NCBI RefSeq assembly: GCF_000315625.1
Contig: NW_005434520.1
Location: 63,330 to 127,329 of the forward strand
Origin: Guillardia theta CCMP2712
Lineage: Eukaryota; Cryptophyceae; Pyrenomonadales; Geminigeraceae
DNA: 64,000 nucleotides
Reading direction: 5' to 3'
The translations under genes were made by a program, and so were the position numbers. The notes beneath the pieces are model-generated. The model made no database searches and was not told the DNA's origin. It saw only the letters and a program-made list of their open reading frames with translations. Shown in pieces: positions 21,813 to 32,612 of the stretch (position 1 is the stretch's first letter; the number at the start of each line of letters is the position of its first letter).

Positions 21813-24800
21813 ATGCTGCACATGCGGGCTGCTCTCTTGTCTTCCGTCCTCTTTTGCCTCCTGTCGCCTTCGTTCCCCTCGGGCGTGTCTAAGTTGTCGA
21901 GGGAAAGTCGCAGGTATGCTCCCCTTGGAGGTCTGCTAGAAACCCCACCGAGACACTCGGTGACGAGAATCTCCCTGGACAAGCTCAAGTCGCAGACCAA
22001 AAGCGTGCGGAGCCTGAGTAACTCAACTCGTTTGAGCGTCGAGCGAGCCTTCGACTCTTTGCTGGACGTCTGCACGTCCGACGCTGTGGTAACAGAGTCG
22101 CTGCGTCAGGCCTTCGAGACTCTCAATGTCATGAAGTCTTGTGGCGTCAAGCTAAGCAAGTCTGCCTATCGCGCTGTTATCAACGCCTGCATCGGCTCTA
22201 TAACAGGTAACCAACTGCCCTTGCATCCCTTGTTGAATTTCTCTCCAGGACACGCCAAGCACACAGATCATGAACAGCAATTGATGTTGAAGAAAAAGAA
22301 AACTCTGCAGCATCTCTCATCTCTGGTGGCATCTTGTGCCATCAACTCTGTTCGATGTGAGGCTTTGGACATTGCCCTTGAGACTATCTCGGCCATGCAC
22401 AACCATTCCATTCCTCTCGACCACACCGACTTCTCTCCTCTCTTCAAGGCCATCGAAGTCTTCGCTGGTAACGCTGGTCCTCTGCAAGAAGGAATCCGTA
22501 GCATGCGGACGATGCTCGACATGGGTCACTCGCCGGACGCGATTGTTTGCAATGCTCTGGTGGACATCACCTCCTGCGGCCTTGACTGATCGGACTTTTA
22601 CAGCTAGAAGCCTGCACAGAGCTGTCTGCTGGAGGAGGCGTGTACGAGCAGATCCTTCACCTGCTAGACTCTGCAAGAAGGGAACATTGCGCTGACCCTT
22701 GGGCCTACTCATCCGCACTCTTTGCGCTAAACGAAGCACAGAGATACGTGCTGGGTAGCGGCCTTGAAGTGCTGGAACTAATGATCGAGATGGTGAGGGA
22801 TGAGAAGATCAGCACAGGCTCTCATGTTCGTGTTTCAGAACGTCAAGCCTGATCCGGTGATGTGCAACCTTCTCCTTATGGAATGTGGACAAGCCGTTGC
22901 TTGCAGCGGGGGTTGCCTGGTGGAGTCTTTGCAAGTGAGCATCAAACTACCTAAACCTCATTGTCTGATGGCATGCAGCTCATCAAATCTGCGGTTGAAG
23001 AAGGAATCGATCTGACTCAGCTTCCTTTTGATATGGTTGTCAAGTCCAGCGCTGAGGTCGCGAAAGTTTGCCTTAGAGCTTGCGACATTTTCATTCTGAC
23101 TTTCAGGTTATTGCACATGAACATGGGGCAATCAGCCTTGGTGATAAACTGATTCGCATGATGATCGAAGAAGAAATTACGGTACTATATGTTTCTCGAT
23201 AAAATTGTTTGACGAGCAGCAAAATGCTTTTCTTGGTTGTCACAAGCTTGTTGCAGTTACAATCAGAATCTATCGAGGCGTATTTGCATGGATGTTCGGA
23301 AGCAGCGCGAGGGAGTGGAGTGTTTAAGGTCTGTCGACGATGACGTTAAAGTAGATCTATCGGTAAGTCGATTTGCAGATCTTGAATGGCATCCTGGACA
23401 TCATGCAATCAAGCAGTAATCCTGTGAGATTTCGCCATCACTTTACCTCAAGTGTACGATTGATGAATCTCTTGACAAAGGCAAATCTTCGTGTTCAATC
23501 AGAAATCATCCGCCTTTGCGCTCATGCTGGGGGCAAAGGCGGATCCTTAAGCAAGGCGCTGTCGGTGATGCAGTACCTACGCTTGCATGACGTCAAATAT
23601 GGTGCATTGCCAGCAGCCGAGGCTGTGAGTGCTGATCATATGACAGATGCAAAAGCTGTTCTTGACGTCATGGATGCCGCTTATCATTCCGCGAATGGTA
23701 AGCTAAAACGATATGTTTGTGCTATGCCTGAGATAGAACAGGTGAAGGATGCCTTTTCTATGGCTATAAGGTCACCACAGACTTGAATAGCAATGTTTTT
23801 TCCTTTACACTTGCTTTCTTTAGATCTTGCAGAGAAATGTTTTGCAGACCTCAGAAATTTCAAGCGGTGCTTTGGCCGAGACTTGATCTTCCCGTGCTGA
23901 TGTTGCTGCTTTCGTAGGCAGTGAAATTCTATGCGCGATCTCATCAGCTGCTGAAAACTCTTTTGAGTTGAACGTGAGAATTTTTCTGCCCCACAATTCA
24001 GTGATAGGCCATGCTCTAGACGCGAACAAAAGATCCGTACTACGTTTTGTCAAAGAAAGGTTTCTGATGTCTTTTTGCAATCGTTGATCTCGATAACTTT
24101 TCTCCCAGTTGGTCATCAACGTCCACACAACTCCTCCTCAGCGGCCAGATCAAGCTCAGTAGGTGTTGCGAGTGAGGTTGTGCTGGAAGGCGTCAAGGTT
24201 GTGGAATCGTTGAGTCCTCAGCAACTTCATCGCGCTGTTTCTTTGTATGCGAGCTGTTGGCTTGTCGCCACGCTGACCTGGCTTCCTAGGGCGATCGAGA
24301 CCATCTTGAAGGAGTGCGCGGGCGTGAAATCGGTTGGGTTCTTGGATGACCTTGAGGGATCTGAGACCCAAGAAGGAATTTTTCGACTTGGTATTGAGGT
24401 TGAAGGAGCTTTTGCCCAGGGGTATGTGCGATGTGAAGTCGATTTAGGTCTTTCAAACAATGGCTGATGCGGGGTTGAAGCCGTCAGATCAGGCGATTTG
24501 TTCGTTGATATCTGTATGATAGCTGCTCCAAACTTTTGAAAAATTCTCTAACATATTTACAAAGACGAGTTGCAACTCTGGATTGGTGGCGAACGAAGGA
24601 GTCTCGAGATGCATTCAACTTCTCAAACGAGTCAAGGTCTGAGCATCTGCACCGACCTGCTTTCATCCGGTTGCTCAGGTTGCTAAGTGGAAGGTTGAAG
24701 ACAATCAGTTGGAATACTTTGCAAAACGAGTTCTTGAATTCTGTGCGGTGGGGGCTAGAATATCCGGTATGATGCAGGAAATTCTTGATTAGTTTGATAC

Positions 24801-25637
24801 CTTTTGGAAGGGGTGGCTACTGCCATGGACATTGTCACCATTCTTCAGTCAAGGTCTATACTTGCAACTCAGCATTTCATTCATTCGTTTTGATTAGAAG
24901 CATACCCATCGACAATGAAGTGTACAATGCCTTGATGACATCAGCGGAGGCACAATCAAACTCTGTTGCGTGGAGTCTAATAGTTTGCTAGATGGAGTGC
25001 TCGAGAGCTCCGACTACCATCTCCTTGGGAATTTCCCTACTCAAACAGATGCAGTCGACAGGTAGAGAATAAACAAAAGCGCAAATTTATTTGACTTGTT
25101 GCTCTTTCAGGAGTTAATGCCGACGCCACAGTCTGTGAACATTTGGTTTCAGCCGCAGCTGTGGCACAGACAGGAGCGTACAAAACAGCCATGGAGGTCG
25201 GGGATAGCCGTAGTTGTTGATCGATTGAATGCTTCGCAGGTGCTCAACTTTGTTGACGGGAAAACGATGGACTCGAAGAACGATGAAAAATCTTTCAAGG
25301 ACTTGACAAAATCACGAACTGCCTCAAGTAGACCCAGCGATCTTGAAGCATCTTTGAGTGGTTGTGTGAGAAGATTGAAAGAGGAGGAGCTGAAAGTTTT
25401 CACTCTCTCAGGTAGTCAATCTCCTGCAGCTTCAAAAAGCTTTCGATCCCCTTCCTTGGACTCCCTTGCCACCGTCCCACGAACACCCAAGGATAGCATT
25501 AAGCGCATTGTGAGAGGAGGAGGAAGAGAGAACCAGGAGGGGCTGGTTCTGATGACTTGCAGGGGGTTGTACCAGACAAGCTGCCCAAGACGCCGACTCC
25601 TCTTCTGTCTGCCTCGAAATGCCTTCCAAGGTTATGA
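21813..25637 (+). CDS. Pentatricopeptide repeat (PPR) protein, multi-exon
   Basis: RNA-binding helical-repeat protein, normally acting on organelle transcripts. It begins with a signal-peptide-like MRAALLSSVLFCLLSPSFPSG (Met 21,813 or 21,822), which suggests routing to a complex plastid. PPR-like units include QAFETLNVMKSCGVKLSKSA, SMRTMLDMGHSPDAIVCNAL, ELMIEM joined over a 46-nt intron to NVKPDPVMCNLLLMEC, ALSVMQYLRLHDVKYGALPA, and VATAMDIVTILQS before SIPIDNEVYNALM. Later exons include GVNADATVCEHLVSAA and QTGAYKTAME. The last part is Ser/Pro-rich (SGSQSPAASKSFRSPSL) and a final 3' exon probably ends CLPRL at 25,637; an unspliced alternative ends at 25,668. The middle exons (23,150-24,800) are only partly resolved. 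Confidence 0.68.
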
Positions 25638-26939
25638 ACCTCGCCATCCTAGCCTGAGCCTGACGTGAAGACCTCCAACAGGTCATCGCCCACCCGACGA
25701 ACTCTTTTCTCTGAAGACAAGAGTCCTGCAGACATGGACAGCTTCTCTTGATTCCGGAAGCTTTACTTCATGACATGTCATCCTTACTCTCCTCGTTGGA
25801 GGATACAGTGCGTTGCAGGGATAGCTTGAGAAGGAGAGTATTACGCATTGAAGAGAGCAATTTGTCTGTAATGACTTGGCAGATGCATATTTTGGTACGC
25901 GAATGACTAGGATTAGCCTCTGATTCCAACAAAGTTTAATAATATCATGTACAACTTACATCAGAGTGTATTGTTGCAAAAGATGGTACAACCTATTTGC
26001 TTTGAGAAATTAACGCCAGTCACTTTTCTACACTGGGTTGCTGACTGCAAATTGAACAACAAAACAGTTAGTACTCTAAACATGCTCGTAGTAAAAGTCA
26101 GGGTTGATACAGCTGCACAGGGATGCAAAGAAGGGGAAATGGAGGACGGCATGAATGATGCTCGAGCCAGCGATCGCGAACTGAAAGAGATATAGATCCG
26201 AGATAGCGAATGCTGATGATGTCCCGGACGCTACTGCTCATCAATAGTACATCACGGAATATTCCAACAGTCTTGCATAATTCTTCTGCATGTGGCATAT
26301 CATGAAGAATACGCCATATTTTCGTATCACATTACATATCTGCACCCGCTAGGCACATTTTCAGAAATGCTACATTTCAATTTCAGCTCATGTTTGATAG
26401 GTAAGACACTAGCGAAACCCGTTCAAAGCATCGCGAACCTTTTCGTAGGAGGTCCATCCTTTAGCCGTGGAGCACTGAACCACAAACAAGACCAATACCA
26501 ACCGACTGTTGGGAACATGATGAACTTGCGTCGAATATGGGATGATGTCGATTCTTACACAGCACATTCCGGATTTGGCCCATTATTCAGCTAGACATAT
26601 CAGACAAAAGCAAGATTGATTTTAGTCCCTATCGTCCCTATCGTCCTCACTTACTCGCTATCAAGCCCAACTCGCCCCCCATCTGAGATAAATCGGAAGA
26701 ACACAAAATGGAATGTTAGCCCATCGTTCCCTGAGCTCTCTTCAATCAAGACACCGCCTGTAATTCGCAAAAACCGTGATAGAAATGTCAGCAAGCCTGT
26801 CCCTCAAGACTTCTGATCTTGCCCATTTGGTTTGTGTTCGGAGCCAGGGTCGATTTCGATGTGAAGCAGCCCGGTATGATGGGGGAGTGAGATGAAGGAG
26901 CAAGTGAGGACGTGGAGGAGGAAAGTAGGGCTTAAGGAT
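25638..26939. other. Repeat-derived region with element fragments
   Basis: No intact gene. Positions 25,970-26,090 (plus) encode LLQKMVQPICFEKLTPVTFL, related to the Crypton-like fragment at 44.2 kb (MLQKQINPIHFEKFTPVMFL). Positions 26,193-26,230 carry tatagatccgagatagcga, a decayed piece of the inverted-repeat gene at 27-28 kb. The rest is anonymous. Confidence 0.5.
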
Positions 26940-27270
26940 GGAGTGACGCATCCAGAAAATCATCCGGTTTATGCAGCAGATGGAGGAAGCCAAGAAGCAG
27001 GTGACTTCCTTCATCTCCATGACTCTCCTGGGTCTCTCTTCGGTGTATGTCAACCAAGAGGAGAAGATGAAGAAGAAATTCGAAGAGATCGGACTGATCG
27101 TAGACTCAGTGCAAGAGAGTAAATCGATCATGTGGAAGGCTCCGTATAGATCCGAGATAGCGAGTGCTGATGAGATCCCGGTGACTGTTTCCTTCCTCTG
27201 CAATGCACTAGCGGAGAAGCTCTGGCAGGGAAAAAAACTTCCAGATCGATGGTCGCAAGCTCACGGCCGT
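26940..27270 (+). repeat. Inverted duplication, left arm
   Basis: About 331 bp matching the reverse complement of 27,941-28,310 at roughly 95% by eye, separated by a 670-bp loop. Compared with the right arm it lacks an 11-codon block and a few further codons, and has a small frameshift at gggaaaaaaacttcc. Confidence 0.9.
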
Positions 27271-27306
27271 ACATGTGAACAAGCGAGCAAGTCCACAAAG
27301 ATCTAG
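26944..27306 (+). pseudogene. Degenerate copy of the inverted-repeat gene
   Basis: Encodes MQQMEEAKKQVTSF, KMKKKFEEIGLIVDSVQE and EIPVTVSFLCNALAEKLW in the same frame as the intact minus-strand gene at 27,901-28,518, then shifts frame after LWQG. It lacks the N-terminal half of the intact copy. Likely a broken duplicate. Confidence 0.65.
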
Positions 27307-27493
27307 GTCAGAAAGGCTTCGTGAGAGGTCGAGTAGATCATCTCCTCGAGCTGCCCAGAGGCAAGCGATACCTGAGCATTCCGAGCTTTCCGAGAGAGCG
27401 AAGCGATGAAGGGAGTACACCTGACTCTATTCAGCGAGGACCCGAAGATCAGGGAGGCGCCGGCTCGCAGTCGAGCTGACAGCTGATAGCTTC

Positions 27494-27940
27494 GTGTCCA
27501 GAAACAAGTTGAAGAAGGCAGCAAGGACACAGAAGAAGAAGGCAGGCCGCAGAGACGACAAGGAGATCAAGATCATCATCAAGTCGACGGCGGCTACTGG
27601 TCGCTTCACGAGGAAGGAGATGGAGGGGCTGTGCAACGGCGGCAACACGTCCATCGCAAGAGCGGAGAGAGTCTTGTTGGAGATCGCAAACAGGCTTGAC
27701 ATCAAAGTTGAAGGCATCGACATGGAGGAGGACTCAAATACCAAGTCATGGAACGGGTCCAAGCTATGCATCTTCCTTGACTCCACGGAGGATGCTCGAC
27801 GCATGATGAAGGAGCTGCCCTTGTCTTTAGAAGGCGCAGCAATCAAGCTCGAAGCAGTCAGCTTCGACATGGAGCCTGAGGCGGTGGCTGCTGGCGACAC
27901 TCAGCGGCAGGAGGAGAGCGAGGGGGAGCAGTGGCTGGAG
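27494..27940 (+). CDS. Hypothetical protein in the loop of the inverted repeat
   Basis: Plus-strand frame with protein-like composition: a basic start (KLKKAARTQKKKAGRRD), then KEIKIIIKSTAATGRF, RAERVLLEIANRLDIKVEG and AAIKLEAVSFDMEPEA. I do not recognise the family. The frame runs on into the antisense of the right arm, which is probably not translated, so the true end is unknown. No ATG fits well at the start; splicing from the left-arm gene is possible. Confidence 0.35.
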
Positions 27941-28518
27941 ACGGCTGTGAGCTTGCGACCATCGATCTGGAAGTCCTCTCTTCCCTGCCAGAGCTTCTCC
28001 GCTAGTGCATTGCAGAGGAAGGAAACAGTCACCGGGATCTCATCAGCACTCGCTATCTCGGGTCTATACGGAGCCTTCCACATGATCGATTTACTCTCTT
28101 GCACTGAGTCTACGATCAGTCCGATCTCTTCGAATTTCTTCTTCATCTTCTCAGAGTCTTCATGGTTGACATACACCGAAGAGAGACCCAGGAGAGTCAT
28201 GGAGATGAACGAAGTCATCTCGTTGCCTGCTGTGGCGGTGTATGTCTCGACCTTCTCCTTCTTGGCTTCCTCCATCTGCTGCATAAACCACTCTCTGGAC
28301 GCGTCACTCCATCCAGTCAATGCTTCTTGTAGAAGCTCACGTCGTGCCTGCTGACATGTCGAGCGGATGGCTTCTGCGATAGCGTCGGGGGTGCATCCCT
28401 CCACAGCCTTGCAAGCCTGGGCTGTCCTACTGTTAGGAAAACGCTTCGCGAAGCTCTTCACCCTCTCGACCAGATCAGCTTCGAGGACCGTACAGCATGT
28501 TGCGAACACTTTCATCAT
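27901..28518 (-). CDS. Hypothetical protein of the inverted-repeat family
   Basis: 205-aa minus-strand frame starting MMKVFATCCTVLEADLVERV. It contains AIRSTCQQARRELLQEALTGW, EEAKKEKVETYTATAGNEM, FISMTLLGLSSVYVNHED, KMKKKFEEIGLIVDSVQE and PVTVSFLCNALAEKLWQGRE. Mostly helical and charged, with no transmembrane segment. A partial second copy lies inverted at 26.9-27.3 kb and a small third fragment at 26.2 kb, so this is a local repeated gene family. Function unknown. Confidence 0.5.
   Translation of the reverse strand: MMKVFATCCTVLEADLVERVKSFAKRFPNSRTAQACKAVEGCTPDAIAEAIRSTCQQARRELLQEALTGWSDASREWFMQQMEEAKKEKVETYTATAGNEMTSFISMTLLGLSSVYVNHEDSEKMKKKFEEIGLIVDSVQESKSIMWKAPYRPEIASADEIPVTVSFLCNALAEKLWQGREDFQIDGRKLTAVSSHCSPSLSSCR
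27941..28310 (-). repeat. Inverted duplication, right arm
   Basis: Reverse-complement partner of 26,940-27,270; it carries the coding part of the 205-aa protein. Could fold back as a 330-bp stem. Confidence 0.9.
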
Positions 28519-29118
28519 ACTGACGAGCCATACTTAGAAAGCTGTTTGAACTATACCATTCTCCTACACCTGGCGCGGAGCCATGGTGCCCTAGAATGCT
28601 TGTTTAAGCCGCGTATCTGCTCTCACCCAGCAATCGGCCGCCGCTGATATCCTGTATCTCCGCATCGCCGAATCTCAATGGAGCTTCTCTTGCCTGCACC
28701 GTCCCTTGCGTGGTTAGTATAGCGGTTTTTGCTGCCTTTTCTGTTTCCTAGTATTTAGCTGAGGCGGGTTTGTAGGGTTTATTCTCTTCTCCTTGTTTGC
28801 CCCCTTCAACAGCCTGCCAGATTCCACGAGCCCTTCTGCTCAGCTGCTGATACCTGCTCTTGAAACCCTTATCATGTTAGTATGTCATATCTTGATATTT
28901 GTTTCTCCTCACACCTCATCTCTTCTCGCCGGCGAGCATCTATAACATGTCGTTAGCAGGTGCATGGCGAATGCTCTCATGGGTGTCTATGGTTTGTTTT
29001 GTGTAATCGGTATTGTTGTTGTTGATCAAAGCATGGTTCAGGGCTGCATCTTCTGATAGCAAGCGGTTGTGTGGTCCTTGTACATGTTGCTGGCAGTTTC
29101 TCATCTCACGTGGCGCCA
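28519..29118. other. Intergenic region, nothing recognised
   Basis: Lies between two divergent genes (minus to the left, plus to the right). It should contain both promoters, but no clear TATA or CCAAT element stands out. Confidence 0.5.
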
Positions 29119-31113
29119 ATGGTGATTCGAGGCGGTGGAATAGGAGATGCAAACCAGACCCTGCGGATAGGCAAAGACCTCCATGACATGAATAGAGAGG
29201 AGGTAGATGCAAGGCTGTGGCTAGAACAGGACAAGATGAAGAGAGAACGGGAGAAGGTAGAGAAGAAGATAGTTAAAGTAGAACCAGAGATCAGGAACGT
29301 TGAGGCAAGAACGGAGAAGGTAGAGAAGAAGCCAGTTGCAGTAGAACCAGAGATCAGGAACGTTGAGGCAGAAAAACACAAGGACTTGAAGAAGCAGGTA
29401 TCGCAACTTCATGACAAGGGGACCAACAAGAAGTTCATCAAGAAAATAACGCAGGAAATAAAGTACCTTCGAAAGGAAAACAAGCAACTTCGAAAGGAAA
29501 TGAGGCAACTTCGAGATAATGTGAATGAGAAAAAAAAGAGCCTTTCCTGGTCAGAGACAATGCTGGATCTTAGTCAAGCAGGATACAGTGAGGATCGCAA
29601 AATTTTCACCATCGATCGAGCATTGCTGAATTCAAATCCTGGGCCAGCAGGGCAGCTGATGCTCTACTGCAGGGAAAGCTTCAATGAGCAATGGCGTTTC
29701 CTTGAGGAGAAGGTGTGCAAGGAAGGATATTTGGGTTGGATCCTAGGCCCTCCGGGGACAGGGAAGACGACGACGACGACATGTTTCCTGCTATGGCAAA
29801 GCATGGAAGCGAGATGGAGGGTGATGTGCGTACGACTCTGGAAGGCGGGTCCTGTCAGCCTGATACAGGTGGTTGACGGGAAAGAAAGAAGGTGCGACTT
29901 TTCTCTGAAGAGAGCAGGGGACGAGATAGAGGACTTCCTTGAAGGATGGGGAGGGGTCAGCGAAAAGTACCTTCTGTCCTTGGACGGTTACCTGGAGGGG
30001 AATCCAGAACATGATAATTTGCTCAGCGTCTGCATGCTATGGCGCCGTCGTGACATGGAGAATCGACGGCTTGTCGTTACGACTTCGATGGGTGCTCGAA
30101 TAAAGGTGTATTCTGAGCAAGATATGATAGAAAGGATCAAGGAAATGAAAGTATACTCGTGGATGCTTGAGGAGTACAAGGAAGCCGTCAAGCACGACCT
30201 TCTGTACAAAAATGTAGCTAACATGGTGGGAACGAGCTTGGGAACGAGGAATACGATGAGGAAGCAGGAGACCGAACAGGAGAGAAGAGCGAGAGAGGTT
30301 GAGTCCAAATATCAGATTGTTGGAGGCTCATGTCGGTACATGTTCCAATACACGACAGCAGAGGCGATTGAACAACTGCATTTCGCGATGGCTTCTGTGG
30401 ATAATTTTGAAACGCTGATGGATTCGAAAACGGGAGACCGAGCAAAGCGGATGGTGAATCGGCTGCATGCAATGTATCGTGTTGGAGACAATGTGCACTG
30501 GGGGCTTCTCAGCAGGTTTGTCGCCACAGAGCTAGCACAGAGGCTTGGAGAAGCTTTTGTGAGAAAGATCGAGCAGTTGGTGGGGATCGCTGAGAATCCG
30601 ATACTTCGTGGTGTGTTGTTTGAGATGCTATTCTTTGCTCGGATAGGAAACGAGCAAGGGCTACGTGTGACCAGTAGGACAGGAGAAGAAGTCCATTGGG
30701 AGAGCTATGCTGTGAAGACGTTTGACCCAACACAACTCTATACGTCTGGAATCGAGAGGAGTGTATGCCTGAAGCCAATAGCTTGGAATCAGGGCGGCTA
30801 CGACGCTGTGATTGTAGATCTAAGGGAGAGGATAGTGCGCTTTGTGCAGGTGACAGCGGCAAGCAAGCATGACCTGAAATTGCAGTACTTTGCAGACTGC
30901 ATGGATGCCTTGAGCATCGAAAGATGGGATCAATGGAAGATGGAGATTGTTTTCGTCGTCACAAAGGACAATCTTGCAAAGTTCAGTCTGAGCGAGGTGG
31001 TCGAGGAAGGCGCGCTCGCGAGGTATGGTTGGAGAGCCGGAGAGGAAGCGAGCAAAGCATGTGTGGTTGGGATGGACCCTAGAGCACAAGGATGGAGCAG
31101 CAGGATAGGATGA
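29119..31113 (+). CDS. Crinkler/RHS-like protein: coiled coil, P-loop NTPase, PD-(D/E)XK-like C-terminus
   Basis: Intronless 664-aa protein starting MVIRGGGIGDANQTL (first ATG in a longer frame). The N-terminal 130 residues are Lys/Glu coiled coil with an imperfect duplicated segment (VEPEIRNVEA twice). Walker A is GPPGTGKT at about 210-217, and LLSLDGY may hold a Walker B-like Asp. Further on, GGSCRYMF (about 402) resembles the GG.xRY signature of Crinkler/RHS NTPases. The C-terminus has FEMLFFARIG, GGYDAVIVD and RFVQVTAASKHD, which fit the E...D...(E/Q)xK/T layout of restriction-nuclease-like domains attached to that class. Family assignment is from motif order only. This class is known as nuclear effectors or transposon-linked factors in oomycetes, kinetoplastids and some algae. 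Absence of introns next to intron-rich genes suggests mobile origin. Confidence 0.55.
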   Translation: MVIRGGGIGDANQTLRIGKDLHDMNREEVDARLWLEQDKMKREREKVEKKIVKVEPEIRNVEARTEKVEKKPVAVEPEIRNVEAEKHKDLKKQVSQLHDKGTNKKFIKKITQEIKYLRKENKQLRKEMRQLRDNVNEKKKSLSWSETMLDLSQAGYSEDRKIFTIDRALLNSNPGPAGQLMLYCRESFNEQWRFLEEKVCKEGYLGWILGPPGTGKTTTTTCFLLWQSMEARWRVMCVRLWKAGPVSLIQVVDGKERRCDFSLKRAGDEIEDFLEGWGGVSEKYLLSLDGYLEGNPEHDNLLSVCMLWRRRDMENRRLVVTTSMGARIKVYSEQDMIERIKEMKVYSWMLEEYKEAVKHDLLYKNVANMVGTSLGTRNTMRKQETEQERRAREVESKYQIVGGSCRYMFQYTTAEAIEQLHFAMASVDNFETLMDSKTGDRAKRMVNRLHAMYRVGDNVHWGLLSRFVATELAQRLGEAFVRKIEQLVGIAENPILRGVLFEMLFFARIGNEQGLRVTSRTGEEVHWESYAVKTFDPTQLYTSGIERSVCLKPIAWNQGGYDAVIVDLRERIVRFVQVTAASKHDLKLQYFADCMDALSIERWDQWKMEIVFVVTKDNLAKFSLSEVVEEGALARYGWRAGEEASKACVVGMDPRAQGWSSRIG

Positions 31114-32612
31114 CCATGGTGCCCGTGTTGGTGAATGCACCAGTAGAGATTGGGTTATGCTCGTGCAAGTGAGCAATGTATCAAATTTCAGCATCTTCAC
31201 TGTGCAATGTTGTCAATCATTGTAAACCAATGCGGGAATGGTGTAGCCACCAGATACGAATACGCTCATCACCTCACCTGTACAAGAAAATGGCTTGTTC
31301 CGTTCTCGTCCTCACGTTTCCACGGACCATCGCTTTTGTAATGGTGCTCGTCGGGAGCTGCGCGCCGGCGCTAAATACCTATGCCACCCGGGAGAGTGCA
31401 GCCTTCCGAGCTGCAAGGTGGAGCACGACTCAGGAGTCCGGAGTCTAGCGACGCCTCCACGGGCGTGGTGAGCTCTGTCCGAGTCAAGGAAGCGGAGAGC
31501 CGAATTAGACTCGTCGGAGCCTTTCAATCGAGTCGGATCACAGGTATTTTGATCCAGAAGCGAGCATTTTTTCCATGCTGGTTGGTGGGTCAGCAACAGA
31601 TCTCTTAGACACTCATGACTACACAACCAAGATTCTGTTTCAACCATTATTCGAGCTTTTTCTGTAATCCTGAAGATTCAACTTTACATATTCAACACAA
31701 ACATTTCCCAATTGGTATATTTCAAAGTATGTTTGCCTGACGTTACATGGTCGATGATGTGCATTGGTGATGGATGTCAAGCGATGGTTTCTGTAATGAA
31801 GTTATTCTTGCCGAGCTCTTATCAGCACATTGCGTTCAACATCGGCATTAGAAGCACCTTGCTCCGCCATTCGGAAGCACCTTGCTCCACCGTCGCATTT
31901 TTGCGCCAAGAGCCATGAAAACTTCACATTAGGTAGGTTGGGTGCTCTATGTCCAAAACCGCCTATTACATCGCCCCGGCCAGCTTCTTACAATGGAGCG
32001 CTACCCTACCTTGTGTGCAAACCTGGAAATTCTCGACCCCTCCTCTGTTCTCTCGGCTGGATGGTACCCTCCGTCAAGCGGACGAGCCGGATCTGGCCCT
32101 CCTACTGGCTTCCTTTCTGCTGGTGCATCAGGCCCTGGTTGATGGTGGAGTGCTGCGATATATGGACCTCAGTGACCTGGATGACGCACCATTCCGTTCC
32201 AAGTCCCTTCTGGAATTTATTGTACCAGACCATTTTGTTTGCAAAACGAGATTGTTCTCGAGCTGGTTGGATTTCCAAGCAGAGCGGTTCATACAAAGAT
32301 TCAGGTGCAGATAACGGAGATCCTTCTAAGTCAGAAAAGCTTTGTCGATCATCAGCATCTCGTCGAGACTGTATGCCATTCGCCGCTGCTGTTCCGACGC
32401 TCCGCCGACGTGCCGTTGCCGGCTCTCGCATGCGAATGGGCAATGGTAGTAGATGAAGGGGGGCGAATGGGCAATGGTAGTAGATGACTTAAGTTAACCT
32501 TTAATCGACAAAGGCCTCCCCTGGGAATCCCGGACTCCCCGGGGAGTCCCTTTTTCGAGCCCTCATACAGCCCCCTTGGAAGGGCATAAAGGCGCAGATA
32601 AAGGCGGGGAAA
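31114..32612. repeat. Dispersed repeat-rich region
   Basis: No intact gene. The stretch 32,185-32,240 (ccattccgttccaagtccc, then cttctggaat, then ttttgttt) matches 58,845-58,910 beside the LINE tail. A short tandem of gggcgaatgggcaatggtag lies at 32,437-32,486. Frames of 100-210 codons on both strands overlap each other and show no conserved motif. Confidence 0.5.

Noticed and set aside
31830-32456. 208-codon plus-strand frame
   Set aside because: Overlaps other open frames, has no motif, and part of it matches a dispersed LINE-linked repeat at 58.85 kb.
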